Positions 33,991-42,502 of a DNA stretch of 64,000 nt are shown piece after piece. Origin of the DNA: Nisaea denitrificans DSM 18348 (GTDB lineage Bacteria > Pseudomonadota > Alphaproteobacteria > Thalassobaculales > Thalassobaculaceae); assembly GCF_000426505.1 (NCBI RefSeq), contig NZ_KE384531.1, forward strand, positions 495,384 through 559,383. The letters run 5' to 3'. The position numbers and the translations under genes are program-made. The notes beneath the pieces are model-generated. The model saw only the letters and a list, made by a program, of their open reading frames with translations. It was not told where the DNA came from and made no database searches. Positions within the stretch are counted from its first letter, which is position 1. The number at the start of each line of letters is the position of its first letter.

Positions 33991-34473
33991 ATGAATGCTG
34001 TCGCGGAGACAGTGATCGCTGAGGAAAGACGCAGGCACGGACGGTGGTCCGTGACGGGCGCCTATGCTTCGGTGGACGGACGTCGGCTTCCGCTCATTGA
34101 TATTTCAATCGGCGGCTTTCTTGCCCGACTGCCTGAAGACGGGCGGGAGATCGATACCCCTCTTGAAGGCACGATCTACTGGAAGGGCCGTGACGAGCTG
34201 ATTGAATTCCCGTTCAGTGCGGATATCGTTCGTCGCCTACATAACGGGCAAAGTATCGCCGCCCAGTTCCAGTCCCTGGCTGGCGAATCCATCGACAGTT
34301 TGCTGCGTTTTCTTAGTGCCATCGAAGCGGAACGGCACCAGCGCATCGAGAGCCAGCAACGCTCGGCGGAGCGCCGGATTTTGTTCCGCAGGCTTGGCCT
34401 CTGGAGCGTTGTCGGCGGCAGCGTACTGATCGCCCTCTATCTCTTCTGGGTGTTCGGCCTCTCCGGTCACTGA
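33991..34473 (+). CDS. PilZ-domain protein with C-terminal membrane helix
   Basis: A 160-aa protein. The c-di-GMP-binding motif of PilZ domains is present: RRRHGRWSV (RxxxR) near residue 15-23 and DISIGGFLARL (D-x-S-x-x-G) about 25 residues later. A helical region follows (SLLRFLSAIEAERHQRIESQQ). One transmembrane segment is near the C-terminus (LWSVVGGSVLIALYLFWVF), so the PilZ domain probably faces the cytosol. A strong GGGGCGGGGA Shine-Dalgarno precedes ATG 33991. It lies between imuA and imuB with spacers of about 155 and 91 nt, and has no LexA box of its own. The output partner is unknown. Confidence 0.8.
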   Translation: MNAVAETVIAEERRRHGRWSVTGAYASVDGRRLPLIDISIGGFLARLPEDGREIDTPLEGTIYWKGRDELIEFPFSADIVRRLHNGQSIAAQFQSLAGESIDSLLRFLSAIEAERHQRIESQQRSAERRILFRRLGLWSVVGGSVLIALYLFWVFGLSGH

Positions 34474-34516
34474 TCCCATTTTACGCGAAGCCTGTTTTTG
34501 ATCATATTGACATAGA

Positions 34517-34531
34517 GAACAAAACATGAAC
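34517..34531. promoter_or_regulatory. LexA box upstream of imuB-dnaE2
   Basis: GAAC (34517-34520), seven bases, then GAAC (34528-34531): a second exact GAAC-N7-GAAC site, 33 nt before the imuB ATG. The imuB-dnaE2 pair thus appears to have its own SOS promoter. Confidence 0.82.
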
Positions 34532-34564
34532 AATTGAAATCAACTCATCACGGGGAGACGGTTC

Positions 34565-36172
34565 ATGGCACGGCGATTTCTGTATCTCTTCATTCCGGAC
34601 TTTGCTTTCGACTGGCGCCGCAACGGCGATAGTGCTCTTACCTCGGGGGACCGGCCTCTGATCATGACCCGGCGCGTCGCGGGTTCTGAAATCATCGCTG
34701 CGGCAGACAGTGCCGCCGTCCAGCAGGGCATTCAGGTCGGGCGTTCTCTCGCCGATGCCCGTGCGATGCTGCCTGATCTGAAGGCTCTTGAAGCGGACAT
34801 GGGGGCCGATCGCAAACGGCTGGAACAACTCGCCGCCTGGTGCCAGCACTATACGCCGATGGTCGCGGCGGACAGCAGCGCGACGCCTTTCAACGGGGAA
34901 GGCGGCAGCGCTGGCCTCTACCTCGATATCACCGGTTGCGCGCACCTCTTCCGACGGGAAGGTGCGGAAGACACGCGAACGGAGGAACAGGCGCTTGGGC
35001 GCGATTGCCTCGCGGCCCTGAGCCGGTTTGGTTTTGCAGCCCGGCTGGCGGTGGCGGATACCCCTGACGCTGCTCGTGCCATCGCCCGTTTCTCCCCCTC
35101 TACCCTGACGTTGGTACCGCCGGGGAAAACCTCCATGGCACTTGAACCGTTGCCTGTCGCGGCACTCGGCCTCGTGCCGGCAACTGTAGAGGCGCTTGAT
35201 CGGGTTGGCTTGCGCCGTATTGCCCAGATCATCGGCAAGCCGCGAGCGCCGCTCGTCAGCCGGTTTGGTGCCGCGATGGTGGAAGCGCTGGACCGTGCCC
35301 TCGGGCAGCGCCCGGCCGCGCTCGACATGCGCTTGCCGGAGGTGCCTTTCCGGGAACGGCTGGCTTTTGCGGAGCCTATTGCCCTTCGGGAGGATCTGGA
35401 GCGTGCGGCCAGGCAGTGCCTCGCCGGTCTCTGCCGCCGGCTGGAACGCGAACAGGCCGGCGCCCGGCGGGTGCGGGTCCGCTTCTTCCGTGTTGATGGC
35501 GCCGTGCCGCAAATCACCGTTGGCACCAGCCGGCCCTGCCGGGATGCGGATGTTCTGTTCCGTCTGCTGGTCCAGCATTTCGATAAACTCGATCCCGGGT
35601 TCGGTATCGATGTTGCCGTGGCCGACATTCTCGAAAGCGATATGGCGGGCGGCGTGCAGGGTGCACTCGGTGCCACTGCGGGACAGGACCGCGATGCCGT
35701 GGCCGATCTTGGCGACCGTCTGGCCAACCGGCTTGGGGGTGAGGCGATCTATCGGTTGCAGCCGACTGAGAGCCACCGGCCCGAACGGGCAGAGCGACGG
35801 GGAGATATTCGTCCGTCCGGCAAGCCGCTTCACTGGAGCAATCTGCGCCCGCTGACGCCGGAACGGGCGCGGCCTGTGCGGCTTATGCGACGCCCGGAAC
35901 AAGTCGAGGCAACGGCGCTTTTACCGGATCATCCACCGGCCCGGTTCCGCTGGCGTGGCGCAGAGTACCGGGTTGCGGAGGCTGCCGGCCCGGAGCGGCT
36001 GGCACCGGAATGGTGGCGTACCGATGCCGAAGACGGGGCGGCGGTGGATGCCATGACACGGGACTATTTCCGGCTGGAGGATCAGGACGGCCGGCGCTTC
36101 TGGCTCTATCGCGAAGGGCTGGCAGAGCGCGGCGAGAAACCGCAATGGTATCTGCACGGCCTGTTTTCCTGA
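34565..36172 (+). CDS. imuB: ImuB, catalytically inactive Y-family polymerase homologue
   Basis: A 535-aa Y-family polymerase-like protein. RRFLYLFIPDFAFDWRR and GLYLDITGCAHLFRREG are the palm regions. The metal-binding acidic residues of active Y-family enzymes (the MDAFFA Asp and the DE pair before YLD) are not present, as is known for ImuB. LRRIAQIIGKPRAPLVSRFG is the helix-hairpin-helix-like thumb. The C-terminal ImuB-specific region (RFRWRGAEYRVAEAAGPERL to FWLYREGL) is clear. In other species ImuB links the beta clamp to DnaE2. A GGGGAG Shine-Dalgarno precedes the ATG, and a LexA box lies 33 nt upstream. dnaE2 starts 15 nt after its stop. Confidence 0.92.
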   Translation: MARRFLYLFIPDFAFDWRRNGDSALTSGDRPLIMTRRVAGSEIIAAADSAAVQQGIQVGRSLADARAMLPDLKALEADMGADRKRLEQLAAWCQHYTPMVAADSSATPFNGEGGSAGLYLDITGCAHLFRREGAEDTRTEEQALGRDCLAALSRFGFAARLAVADTPDAARAIARFSPSTLTLVPPGKTSMALEPLPVAALGLVPATVEALDRVGLRRIAQIIGKPRAPLVSRFGAAMVEALDRALGQRPAALDMRLPEVPFRERLAFAEPIALREDLERAARQCLAGLCRRLEREQAGARRVRVRFFRVDGAVPQITVGTSRPCRDADVLFRLLVQHFDKLDPGFGIDVAVADILESDMAGGVQGALGATAGQDRDAVADLGDRLANRLGGEAIYRLQPTESHRPERAERRGDIRPSGKPLHWSNLRPLTPERARPVRLMRRPEQVEATALLPDHPPARFRWRGAEYRVAEAAGPERLAPEWWRTDAEDGAAVDAMTRDYFRLEDQDGRRFWLYREGLAERGEKPQWYLHGLFS

Positions 36173-36187
36173 GGCTCATATGGACCC

Positions 36188-39100
36188 ATGTCCGGATATG
36201 CCGAGCTTCACGTCTCCAGTAACTTCAGTTTCCTGCGGGGGGCTTCTCATCCGGAAGAACTGGTAGAGACGGCCGCTCGGCTGGGCCATGCGGCCATTGC
36301 CATCGCTGACCGGAACAGCCTCGCCGGTGTGGTCCGGGCCCATATTGCCGCCAGGGCACATGGCATAAAGCTGATCGTCGGCGCGTGTCTTGACCTTGAG
36401 GACGGCACGCGTCTGATCTGTCTGCCGACTGACCGGCCTGCCTATGCCCGGCTTTCCCGTATGCTGAGTGTCGGCAAACGCCGGGCCGCAAAAGGGGAAT
36501 GCCTGCTCACCCGTCAGGATGTGATCGAGCATGGTGAAGGCCAGCTCTTTCTGCTGCTGCCGCCACCCCGTCTTCCGGAAGACTATGCTGCGGATCTCAA
36601 GTTCTGGGCGGAGGCTTGTCCTGCAGCCTGTCACCTCGCCGCCAGCATGCTCTATCACGGAGATGACGCCCGGAGACTGCGAGCGCTCGCCACGCTCGCC
36701 CGCGGAGCGGGTCTTCCCTTGGTCGCAACCAATGACGTGCATTATCACATACCGGAGCGCCGCCCGCTGCAGGATGTATTGACCTGTATTCGCGCGCATT
36801 GCCGGATAGACGACGCGGGCTGGCGGCTCGATGCCAATGCGGAGCGTTATCTGAAGCCGCCGGGAGAGATGGCCCGGCTGTTCCGGGACTGGCCCGACGC
36901 CGTCGCCGAAACGGTCCATATTGCCGACCGATGCCAGTTCTCACTGGACGAGCTGGCCTATGAATATCCCGACGAGATCGCTCCGAACGGCCGGCCGGTT
37001 CAGGCAGAGCTTGAGGCGCAGACCCTTGCCGGTGCTGCCGAACGCTATCCCGAAGGCATTCCGCAACCGGTGCAGATCCAGCTACGGCATGAGCTGGATC
37101 TGATCGCCCGGCTCGACTACGCCCCATACTTCCTGACCGTTTACGACATGGTCCGCTTCGCCCGAAGCCGGAATATCCTCTGTCAGGGCCGGGGCTCGGC
37201 GGCGAATTCTGCGGTCTGCTACTGCCTCGGCATCACCTCTGTCGATCCGTCCCGGGCCGATCTGCTGTTCGAGCGATTTGTCAGCGAGGAACGCGACGAG
37301 CCGCCCGACATCGATGTCGATTTCGAGCATGAGCGGCGCGAGGAGGTCATCCAGTACATCTATCGGAAATACGGAAGGGAGCGTGCCGGTCTGGCGGCCA
37401 CAGTAATCAGCTACCGTTCCCGAAGCGCGTTGCGGGATGTGGGCAAGGCGATGGGGTTGTCTGAGGATGTGGTCGGCCTGTTGTCGTCACAGGTCTGGGG
37501 GCGGCACGGAGATGGTGTCTCGGACGACCGGATCCGCGAGGTCGGTCTCGACCCGGCAGACAGGCGGCTTGCCATGGCGATGAATCTCACCCGGCAGCTG
37601 ATGGGCTTTCCCCGCCATCTCTCCCAGCATGTCGGCGGCTTTGTCATCACCCGCGGGCGCCTGGACGAGTTGGTGCCGATCGAGAATGCGGCGATGCAGG
37701 ACCGCACCGTGATCGAATGGGACAAGGATGATCTCGATGCGCTGGGAATGCTCAAGGTCGACGTTCTCGCCCTTGGCATGCTGAGTTGCGTGCAGAAGGC
37801 ATTCACCCTGCTGCAGCGCCATTACGGGCTCGAATACGATCTCGCCTCCGTGCCGGCGGAGGACCCAAAAGTCTATGACATGCTCAGCCGGGGAGACAGC
37901 CTCGGTGTCTTCCAGGTGGAGAGCCGGGCCCAGATGGCGATGCTGCCGCGCCTGCGCCCGCGCAATTTCTATGACCTTGTCATCGAGGTCGCAATTGTCC
38001 GGCCGGGGCCGATCCAGGGCGACATGGTGCATCCGTATCTTCGCCGCCGCGACGGGATCGAGCCGGTAGAGTTTCCGTCCGAAGAGTTGCGGAAGGTGCT
38101 GGGCAAGACGCTCGGCGTGCCGCTCTTTCAGGAGCAGGCGATGAAGATCGCCATCGTCGCGGCCGGGTTCACGCCCTCGGAGGCGGACCGGTTGCGCCGC
38201 GCCATGGCGACTTTCAAGAAGACCGGTCAGATCGGCCAGTTCCACGACAAGATGATCGAAGGCATGGTGGAGCGGAAGTATGAGCGTGAATTCGCCGAGC
38301 GTTGCTTCCGGCAAATCGAGGGGTTCGGCAATTACGGGTTCCCGGAAAGCCATGCCGCCAGTTTTGCTCTGCTGGTTTATGTCTCAAGCTGGTTCAAGTG
38401 CCGGTATCCGGCGGTGTTCGCTGCGGCGTTGCTGAATTCGCAGCCGATGGGTTTTTACGCCCCGGCACAGATCGTCCGGGATGCGCGCGAGCACGGCGTC
38501 ACCGTGCTGCCGCCGGACGTCAATCGCAGTGGCTGGGACAGCGATCTTGAGCCGGATGGAACGGGCCGTTTTGCGCTCCGCCTGGGGCTTCGGCAGATCA
38601 AGGGCATGCGTGAGGAAGATGCCGACATGATCGCGGCCTGCCGGGGGCAGGGATACCGCGATCCCGGTGAGCTCTGGCGCCGGGCCGGGATCACGCCTCC
38701 GGTGCTGGAAATGCTGGCGCGGGGCGATGCCTTTGCTTCAATGGGGCTGGCCCGGCGCGAGGTGTTCTGGGCTGTCCGCGGCCTTGCCCGTGCTGTGACC
38801 GGCCCGGTCCGGTCGGATCGGGACTCGGGCGGCTTGCCGCTCTTCCTTGCAGCCGAAGTCCGGGAGCAGGCACATATCACGCTGCAGGAAGCGGCGGTGC
38901 ATCTCCCGGCGGCGCCACTCGGGGAACAGGTGGTGGAGGATTATGCCGCGCTCCATCTGTCTCTCAAGGCGCATCCGATATCCTTGCTGCGCCCCAGTCT
39001 TTATGGCGACGGCTGTATCCGCTGCGAGGATCTCGGCCGGATGCGCGACGGCAAGCGGGTCCGGCTTGGCGGTCTGGTGCTGGTGCGTCAGCGCCCCGGT

Positions 39101-39526
39101 ACGGCAAAGGGTATTATCTTTATCACTCTGGAGGACGAGAGCAGCGTCGCAAACCTGATCGTCTGGCCAGACCGGTTCGAGCAGTTTCGCCGCATCGTGC
39201 TCGGCGCCAAGTTTCTTGGCGTCACCGGGTTGGTGCAGCGGGAGGGGCGGGTGATCCACGTGGTGGTCGAAAAGCTGGAGGACCTGACCTACAGGCTTGG
39301 ATGGCTGACTGACGGTACCGTGGACGAGGCCGGGTTTAACGGGGCCATTGCCAATGCGGACGAGATCTCCCGGCCGCAGGAAGATTACCGTGAGAAACCG
39401 CCGCGCCCGAAACTGACGCTCCGCCCGGCGCCGAACCCGGAGCAGATCCGTCCGTCAAAGCCGCTCCACACTCATCCCCGTAATATGAAACCGGACCTGA
39501 AGGTGGTAAGCCGGGATTTCCATTGA
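36188..39526 (+). CDS. dnaE2: Error-prone DNA polymerase III alpha subunit DnaE2
   Basis: An 1112-aa C-family polymerase. The PHP domain comes first (ELHVSSNFSFLRGASHPEEL, IADRNSLAGV). The palm domain has QGRGSAANSAVCYCLGI and PPDIDVDFEHERREEV (about residue 370) with the catalytic Asp pair. Then come YDLVIEVAIVRPGPIQGDMVHP and NYGFPESHAASFALL, followed by the helix-hairpin-helix and an OB-fold region (RVRLGGLVLVRQRPGTAKG). In the mutasome it carries out damage-induced translesion synthesis. The short C-terminus, without a DnaE1-type tau-binding end, fits DnaE2. It is co-transcribed with imuB under the LexA box at 34517. Confidence 0.96.
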   Translation: MSGYAELHVSSNFSFLRGASHPEELVETAARLGHAAIAIADRNSLAGVVRAHIAARAHGIKLIVGACLDLEDGTRLICLPTDRPAYARLSRMLSVGKRRAAKGECLLTRQDVIEHGEGQLFLLLPPPRLPEDYAADLKFWAEACPAACHLAASMLYHGDDARRLRALATLARGAGLPLVATNDVHYHIPERRPLQDVLTCIRAHCRIDDAGWRLDANAERYLKPPGEMARLFRDWPDAVAETVHIADRCQFSLDELAYEYPDEIAPNGRPVQAELEAQTLAGAAERYPEGIPQPVQIQLRHELDLIARLDYAPYFLTVYDMVRFARSRNILCQGRGSAANSAVCYCLGITSVDPSRADLLFERFVSEERDEPPDIDVDFEHERREEVIQYIYRKYGRERAGLAATVISYRSRSALRDVGKAMGLSEDVVGLLSSQVWGRHGDGVSDDRIREVGLDPADRRLAMAMNLTRQLMGFPRHLSQHVGGFVITRGRLDELVPIENAAMQDRTVIEWDKDDLDALGMLKVDVLALGMLSCVQKAFTLLQRHYGLEYDLASVPAEDPKVYDMLSRGDSLGVFQVESRAQMAMLPRLRPRNFYDLVIEVAIVRPGPIQGDMVHPYLRRRDGIEPVEFPSEELRKVLGKTLGVPLFQEQAMKIAIVAAGFTPSEADRLRRAMATFKKTGQIGQFHDKMIEGMVERKYEREFAERCFRQIEGFGNYGFPESHAASFALLVYVSSWFKCRYPAVFAAALLNSQPMGFYAPAQIVRDAREHGVTVLPPDVNRSGWDSDLEPDGTGRFALRLGLRQIKGMREEDADMIAACRGQGYRDPGELWRRAGITPPVLEMLARGDAFASMGLARREVFWAVRGLARAVTGPVRSDRDSGGLPLFLAAEVREQAHITLQEAAVHLPAAPLGEQVVEDYAALHLSLKAHPISLLRPSLYGDGCIRCEDLGRMRDGKRVRLGGLVLVRQRPGTAKGIIFITLEDESSVANLIVWPDRFEQFRRIVLGAKFLGVTGLVQREGRVIHVVVEKLEDLTYRLGWLTDGTVDEAGFNGAIANADEISRPQEDYREKPPRPKLTLRPAPNPEQIRPSKPLHTHPRNMKPDLKVVSRDFH

Positions 39527-39576
39527 CCGGCCTCGTTGGCCTGGCTGATCGAAGACCTGATGGTTCAGGAAGGCAA

Positions 39577-40167
39577 ATGAAGGCGACGCGATACATCATC
39601 TGGCAACGGCTGGATGAGCCGGGCACGGACCTTTGCCGCATCAAGCGGAGCGAAGACGCGTGGCATCTCAAGGGCACCGCAACCGGGCTTCACGGCGGAA
39701 TGCCGTTACATCTCGATTATCATATCGCCTGCGATAGCGAGTGGGTGACCCGGAAAGTGCGTTTGCTTGGATGGGCGGATGGCCGCCGGATTGATCTCAT
39801 TATCCGGCGGGACGATGACGGAGGCTGGACCTGCAACGAAAAGCCGGTCCCGGCCGTTATGGGGGCGTCGGACATTGACCTCGGCTTTACCCCGGCAACA
39901 AACACGGTTGCTTTCAGGCGGAGCTGTCTGGCCCCTGGCACTGCCGTTGAAACCACAGCCGCCTGGCTCGACGAGGCCGACTGGAGTCTGAAGCCGCTCC
40001 GTCAGATCTATCGCCGCGTGACGAATGACCGGTTTGAGTACGTATCACCGGCCAATGGCTTCAAAGCGATGCTGCTTCTGGATGAAGCGGGGCTGGTCCG
40101 TAACTATCCGGGCCTTTGGGCTGCCCTTGATCGCCGGGGCGAGGTCGCCGACGGGACCAGCACCTAA
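39577..40167 (+). CDS. Putative glycolipid-binding-type protein (DUF1089-like)
   Basis: A 196-aa protein of the DUF1089/putative glycolipid-binding family: IIWQRLDEPGTDLCRIKRS, LDYHIACDSEWVTRKVRLLG, the GWTCNEKPVPAVMGASDIDLGF block (W-x-C-N then D-I-D-L), NTVAFRRSCLAPG and RRVTNDRFEYVSPANGFKA. All fit this family, whose function is uncertain. ATG 39577 is chosen because AGGAAGG lies 3-9 nt upstream. The start is 50 nt after dnaE2 on the same strand, so read-through from the SOS operon is possible. It is convergent with the TetR gene. Confidence 0.85.
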   Translation: MKATRYIIWQRLDEPGTDLCRIKRSEDAWHLKGTATGLHGGMPLHLDYHIACDSEWVTRKVRLLGWADGRRIDLIIRRDDDGGWTCNEKPVPAVMGASDIDLGFTPATNTVAFRRSCLAPGTAVETTAAWLDEADWSLKPLRQIYRRVTNDRFEYVSPANGFKAMLLLDEAGLVRNYPGLWAALDRRGEVADGTST

Positions 40168-40195
40168 ACGCAGGCAGGCTCCCTGTCCTGGCTGA

Positions 40196-40795
40196 TCAAG
40201 TTCCGGCTACTGCCACGGTGAGCGTGTTGAGCAATGTTGCCATAGCACTTTCGTAGTCGTCGCGGCGGGCGCTTTGTGCGATGGCGAGTGCTGCACGATC
40301 GAACGAGGCGGAGAGCAAATCCGCAAGGGCCTGCATTTCCGGATCCGGAGCCCGGCCGAAAAGTGCGGCAAGCCCGTCCAGCAACGATCCGCCGCCGGTC
40401 TCCCTGTCGATGCGGGACATCTCCTCCGGACCGAGCACGGCCGGCCCGTCGAGCAGAAGCAGACGGGCACGGCCTTCTATGGCCATTGCGTCGAAATAGG
40501 CATTCGATCCCGATATCAGCGCATCTAGAGGCGTTGCGGCGGCGCAGGCGTTTCGTTCGATTTCCGAGCTTACCGCCACTGCCTCCCGTTCGACGACAGC
40601 GCGGAACAGGTCTTCCTTGTCCCGAAAATGGTGATAGAGCGCACCGCGGGTGACATTTGCCGCTTTCACGATCTCTGGCGTGCCGGTGTCCGCATAGCCC
40701 TTCTCGACGAAGAGGGCTCGAGCCGCGGAGAGCAGGGCCGCGCGGGTTTCCCTGGTGCGCTCGCGATTGGAACGGTGGCCGGAATTTTCTTGCAT
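40196..40795 (-). CDS. TetR-family transcriptional regulator
   Basis: A 199-aa protein with a basic N-terminus and the TetR HTH: RAALLSAARALFVEKGYADTG, then TRGALYHHFRDKEDLFRAVV. The C-terminal ligand-binding domain is variable and gives no clue to the inducer. Two matching palindromes in the spacer to the VOC gene (40796-40812 and 40825-40841) are the likely operators; the first begins directly at this gene's 5' end. Autoregulation and control of the divergent VOC gene are expected. Confidence 0.9.
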   Translation of the reverse strand: MQENSGHRSNRERTRETRAALLSAARALFVEKGYADTGTPEIVKAANVTRGALYHHFRDKEDLFRAVVEREAVAVSSEIERNACAAATPLDALISGSNAYFDAMAIEGRARLLLLDGPAVLGPEEMSRIDRETGGGSLLDGLAALFGRAPDPEMQALADLLSASFDRAALAIAQSARRDDYESAMATLLNTLTVAVAGT

Positions 40796-40812
40796 ACATA
40801 CAGCCTGTATGT
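40796..40812. promoter_or_regulatory. TetR operator 1
   Basis: A perfect 17-bp palindrome ACATACAG-C-CTGTATGT directly upstream of the TetR gene's start codon. Its half-sites recur in the site at 40825-40841, one 29-bp step away. Confidence 0.75.
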
Positions 40813-40824
40813 TTATTGAGTTTT

Positions 40825-40841
40825 ACATGCACACTGTATGT
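40825..40841. promoter_or_regulatory. TetR operator 2
   Basis: ACATGCAC-A-CTGTATGT: the right half-site is identical to operator 1 and the left half-site differs at two bases. The centre is 29 bp from that of operator 1. It ends 23 nt before the VOC gene's start. Confidence 0.7.
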
Positions 40842-40864
40842 AAATGCGAGAGGGAGCGAAAGGG

Positions 40865-41290
40865 ATGAAATGTATGCAGTTCTATCCGGTCATTCTGACC
40901 GGCGATGTTCCTGGAACAGTGCGGTTCTACCGGGAGCACTTCCGCTTCGAGCCGGCTTTCGAGAGCGATTGGTACGTCCATCTTCAGTCAAAGGAAGACG
41001 AGTCTGTAAATATCGCCGTGCTTCAGGGCGACCATGAGACGATCCCCGAGAGTGGCCGCGGCCGTACAGCCGGGCTGATCCTCAATTTCGAAGTAGATGA
41101 CGTGGATGCGGAATATGCTCGGGTTGAGGCGGCGGCACTGCCGGTACTGTTGCCGCTGCGGGATGAGCCGTTCGGACAACGCCATTTCATCACGCAGGAC
41201 CCGAACGGAGTGCTGATCGATGTCATCACACCGATCGCGCCAAGCCAGGAGTTTTTGGCTCAGTATGCGCCGGAAGCGGTACCGTCCTAG
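40865..41290 (+). CDS. VOC-family (glyoxalase/bleomycin-resistance-like) protein
   Basis: A 141-aa protein with the two beta-alpha-beta-beta-beta modules of the vicinal-oxygen-chelate fold: [21 protein letters not shown] in the first and [19 protein letters not shown], then [17 protein letters not shown], in the second. Members include glyoxalases, dioxygenases and antibiotic-binding proteins; the substrate is not predictable. A GAGAGGGAG Shine-Dalgarno lies upstream of ATG 40865 (ATG 40874 is also possible). It is divergent from, and probably repressed by, the TetR protein. Its stop overlaps the stop of the convergent TSUP gene by 4 nt. Confidence 0.85.
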   Translation: MKCMQFYPVILTGDVPGTVRFYREHFRFEPAFESDWYVHLQSKEDESVNIAVLQGDHETIPESGRGRTAGLILNFEVDDVDAEYARVEAAALPVLLPLRDEPFGQRHFITQDPNGVLIDVITPIAPSQEFLAQYAPEAVPS

Positions 41291-42027
41291 AGGGCAGGGA
41301 TCAGCAACCCAATCCCGGAAATGCCGAGCATCCAGAGCAGCACTTTCTTGAATTGCGCGTCGTTAATCCGGCGATAGAGCAGAAACCCGAGGGCACTGCC
41401 GAGGATCAGGGCCGGGGCGGAGGCTCCGAGCAGCGTCAGGACATTGTCCGGCAGCCTGTCCTGAAGAATGTAGAGGGTCAGGGTGGCGCTGTGCATGGCG
41501 GCATTGAACAACTGGAAGGTTGCCCGCTGCTTGTCCTTCGGCCATTTCATCAGGCTGCACCAGATCGTCGGCAATACACCGGAGAGGCCGGCGAAACCGC
41601 CCATGATACCGCCGCCAAGGCCAACCAGACCGTTCAAAAAAGGATGCTTGCCGGTGATGGCGGGAAATCGGCCGCTCAGCAATAGGCCCCCGCAATAGAG
41701 GATCAGTGTGGCGCCGACGAAGATCCGGAAGGGACCGGGATCGACCAGGGGCAGCAGGGCGACGCCGGCAGGAACACCGATCAGGCCGCCCAGGATAAAT
41801 ACCCAGGCCGAGCGGAAATCGATAGAGCGCCAGATCGCCGCGAAAGTGCTGAGCAGCACCAGAAGAGAGCAGATCACCACCATCGGCGCGGCTTCCGCCG
41901 GGCTCAGGACGTGCGCCCAGATACCGAGCGAGGTGATGGCGAAAGCAAAACCGGCGAGCCCGGAAGCGAGTGCACCGGCAAAGGCGCCTAGTGCAATGAC
42001 ACCGTAGTAGAAGAGTTCGTTTTCCAA
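41287..42027 (-). CDS. TSUP-family (TauE/SafE) membrane transporter
   Basis: A 246-aa inner-membrane protein with about eight hydrophobic segments: [24 protein letters not shown], then [39 protein letters not shown] (a repeated glycine-rich motif typical of the family) and [20 protein letters not shown] proteins export sulfite, sulfoacetate or related organosulfur anions or import carbon compounds. TTG 42025-42027 is the likely start because AGGAG lies about 8 nt upstream; the longer frame to 42207 lies within the preceding gene. The 2-nt gap to the DUF6614-like gene indicates coupling. Confidence 0.85.
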   Translation of the reverse strand: MENELFYYGVIALGAFAGALASGLAGFAFAITSLGIWAHVLSPAEAAPMVVICSLLVLLSTFAAIWRSIDFRSAWVFILGGLIGVPAGVALLPLVDPGPFRIFVGATLILYCGGLLLSGRFPAITGKHPFLNGLVGLGGGIMGGFAGLSGVLPTIWCSLMKWPKDKQRATFQLFNAAMHSATLTLYILQDRLPDNVLTLLGASAPALILGSALGFLLYRRINDAQFKKVLLWMLGISGIGLLIPAL

Positions 42028-42029
42028 GA

Positions 42030-42380
42030 TCAGAATCGCTCCTCGCCACGCTGGCGCTGCGGGTCCGGGAAATCGCGGTAGAGCGTGAAGCGGACGTTCT
42101 GGACCTTCGAGTTCACCGCATGATGAAAGCTCTCGACCGGCTCGCTGCGGGTCGAGACGTGGTTGAAGGCGGCATCGAGTTGCGCCAGGTCCTTCGTCTC
42201 GAGCCACATATGGAATTCGGTGCCGTCGGAGGGGCCGAGTCCGAGCTTGCGCCGGGTGATCCGGGAGCCTTCGATCAGGCCTTCCTGCTTCAGGTGTGCG
42301 AAATAGCTCTGCACGGAGTCTGCGAACTCCATGTCAGACACGTCCGGCTTCAGGTCGCAGTAAATATGGTAGAAATCCAT
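42030..42380 (-). CDS. DUF6614-like small protein
   Basis: A 116-aa protein beginning MDFYHIYCDLKPDVSDMEFAD, then GLIEGSRITRRKLGLGPSDG, FHMWLETKDLAQLDAAFNHV and VRFTLYRDFPDPQR. I match this pattern to the alphaproteobacterial DUF6614 family from memory, with moderate certainty. The fold looks like a small ferredoxin-type alpha/beta sandwich. Function unknown. GGGGAGAG precedes the ATG at 42380. It is transcribed together with the TSUP transporter and starts ~75 nt past the icd terminator. Confidence 0.65.
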   Translation of the reverse strand: MDFYHIYCDLKPDVSDMEFADSVQSYFAHLKQEGLIEGSRITRRKLGLGPSDGTEFHMWLETKDLAQLDAAFNHVSTRSEPVESFHHAVNSKVQNVRFTLYRDFPDPQRQRGEERF

Positions 42381-42455
42381 CGGTCCCACTCTCCCCGAAA
42401 TCGAATAAAGCGTTTCCGGCGGCGGGTTGGCCAGAACATTCGCCCGAAACGAAAA

Positions 42456-42477
42456 CGGGCCGCCCGAAGGCGGCCCG
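42456..42477 (-). terminator. Rho-independent terminator of icd
   Basis: A 9-bp stem CGGGCCGCC/GGCGGCCCG with a tetraloop, followed on the minus strand by TTTTCGTTTC. It lies 26 nt after the icd stop. Confidence 0.85.
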
Positions 42478-42502
42478 CTTGTCCGACAATGCCGGAGATC
42501 TG

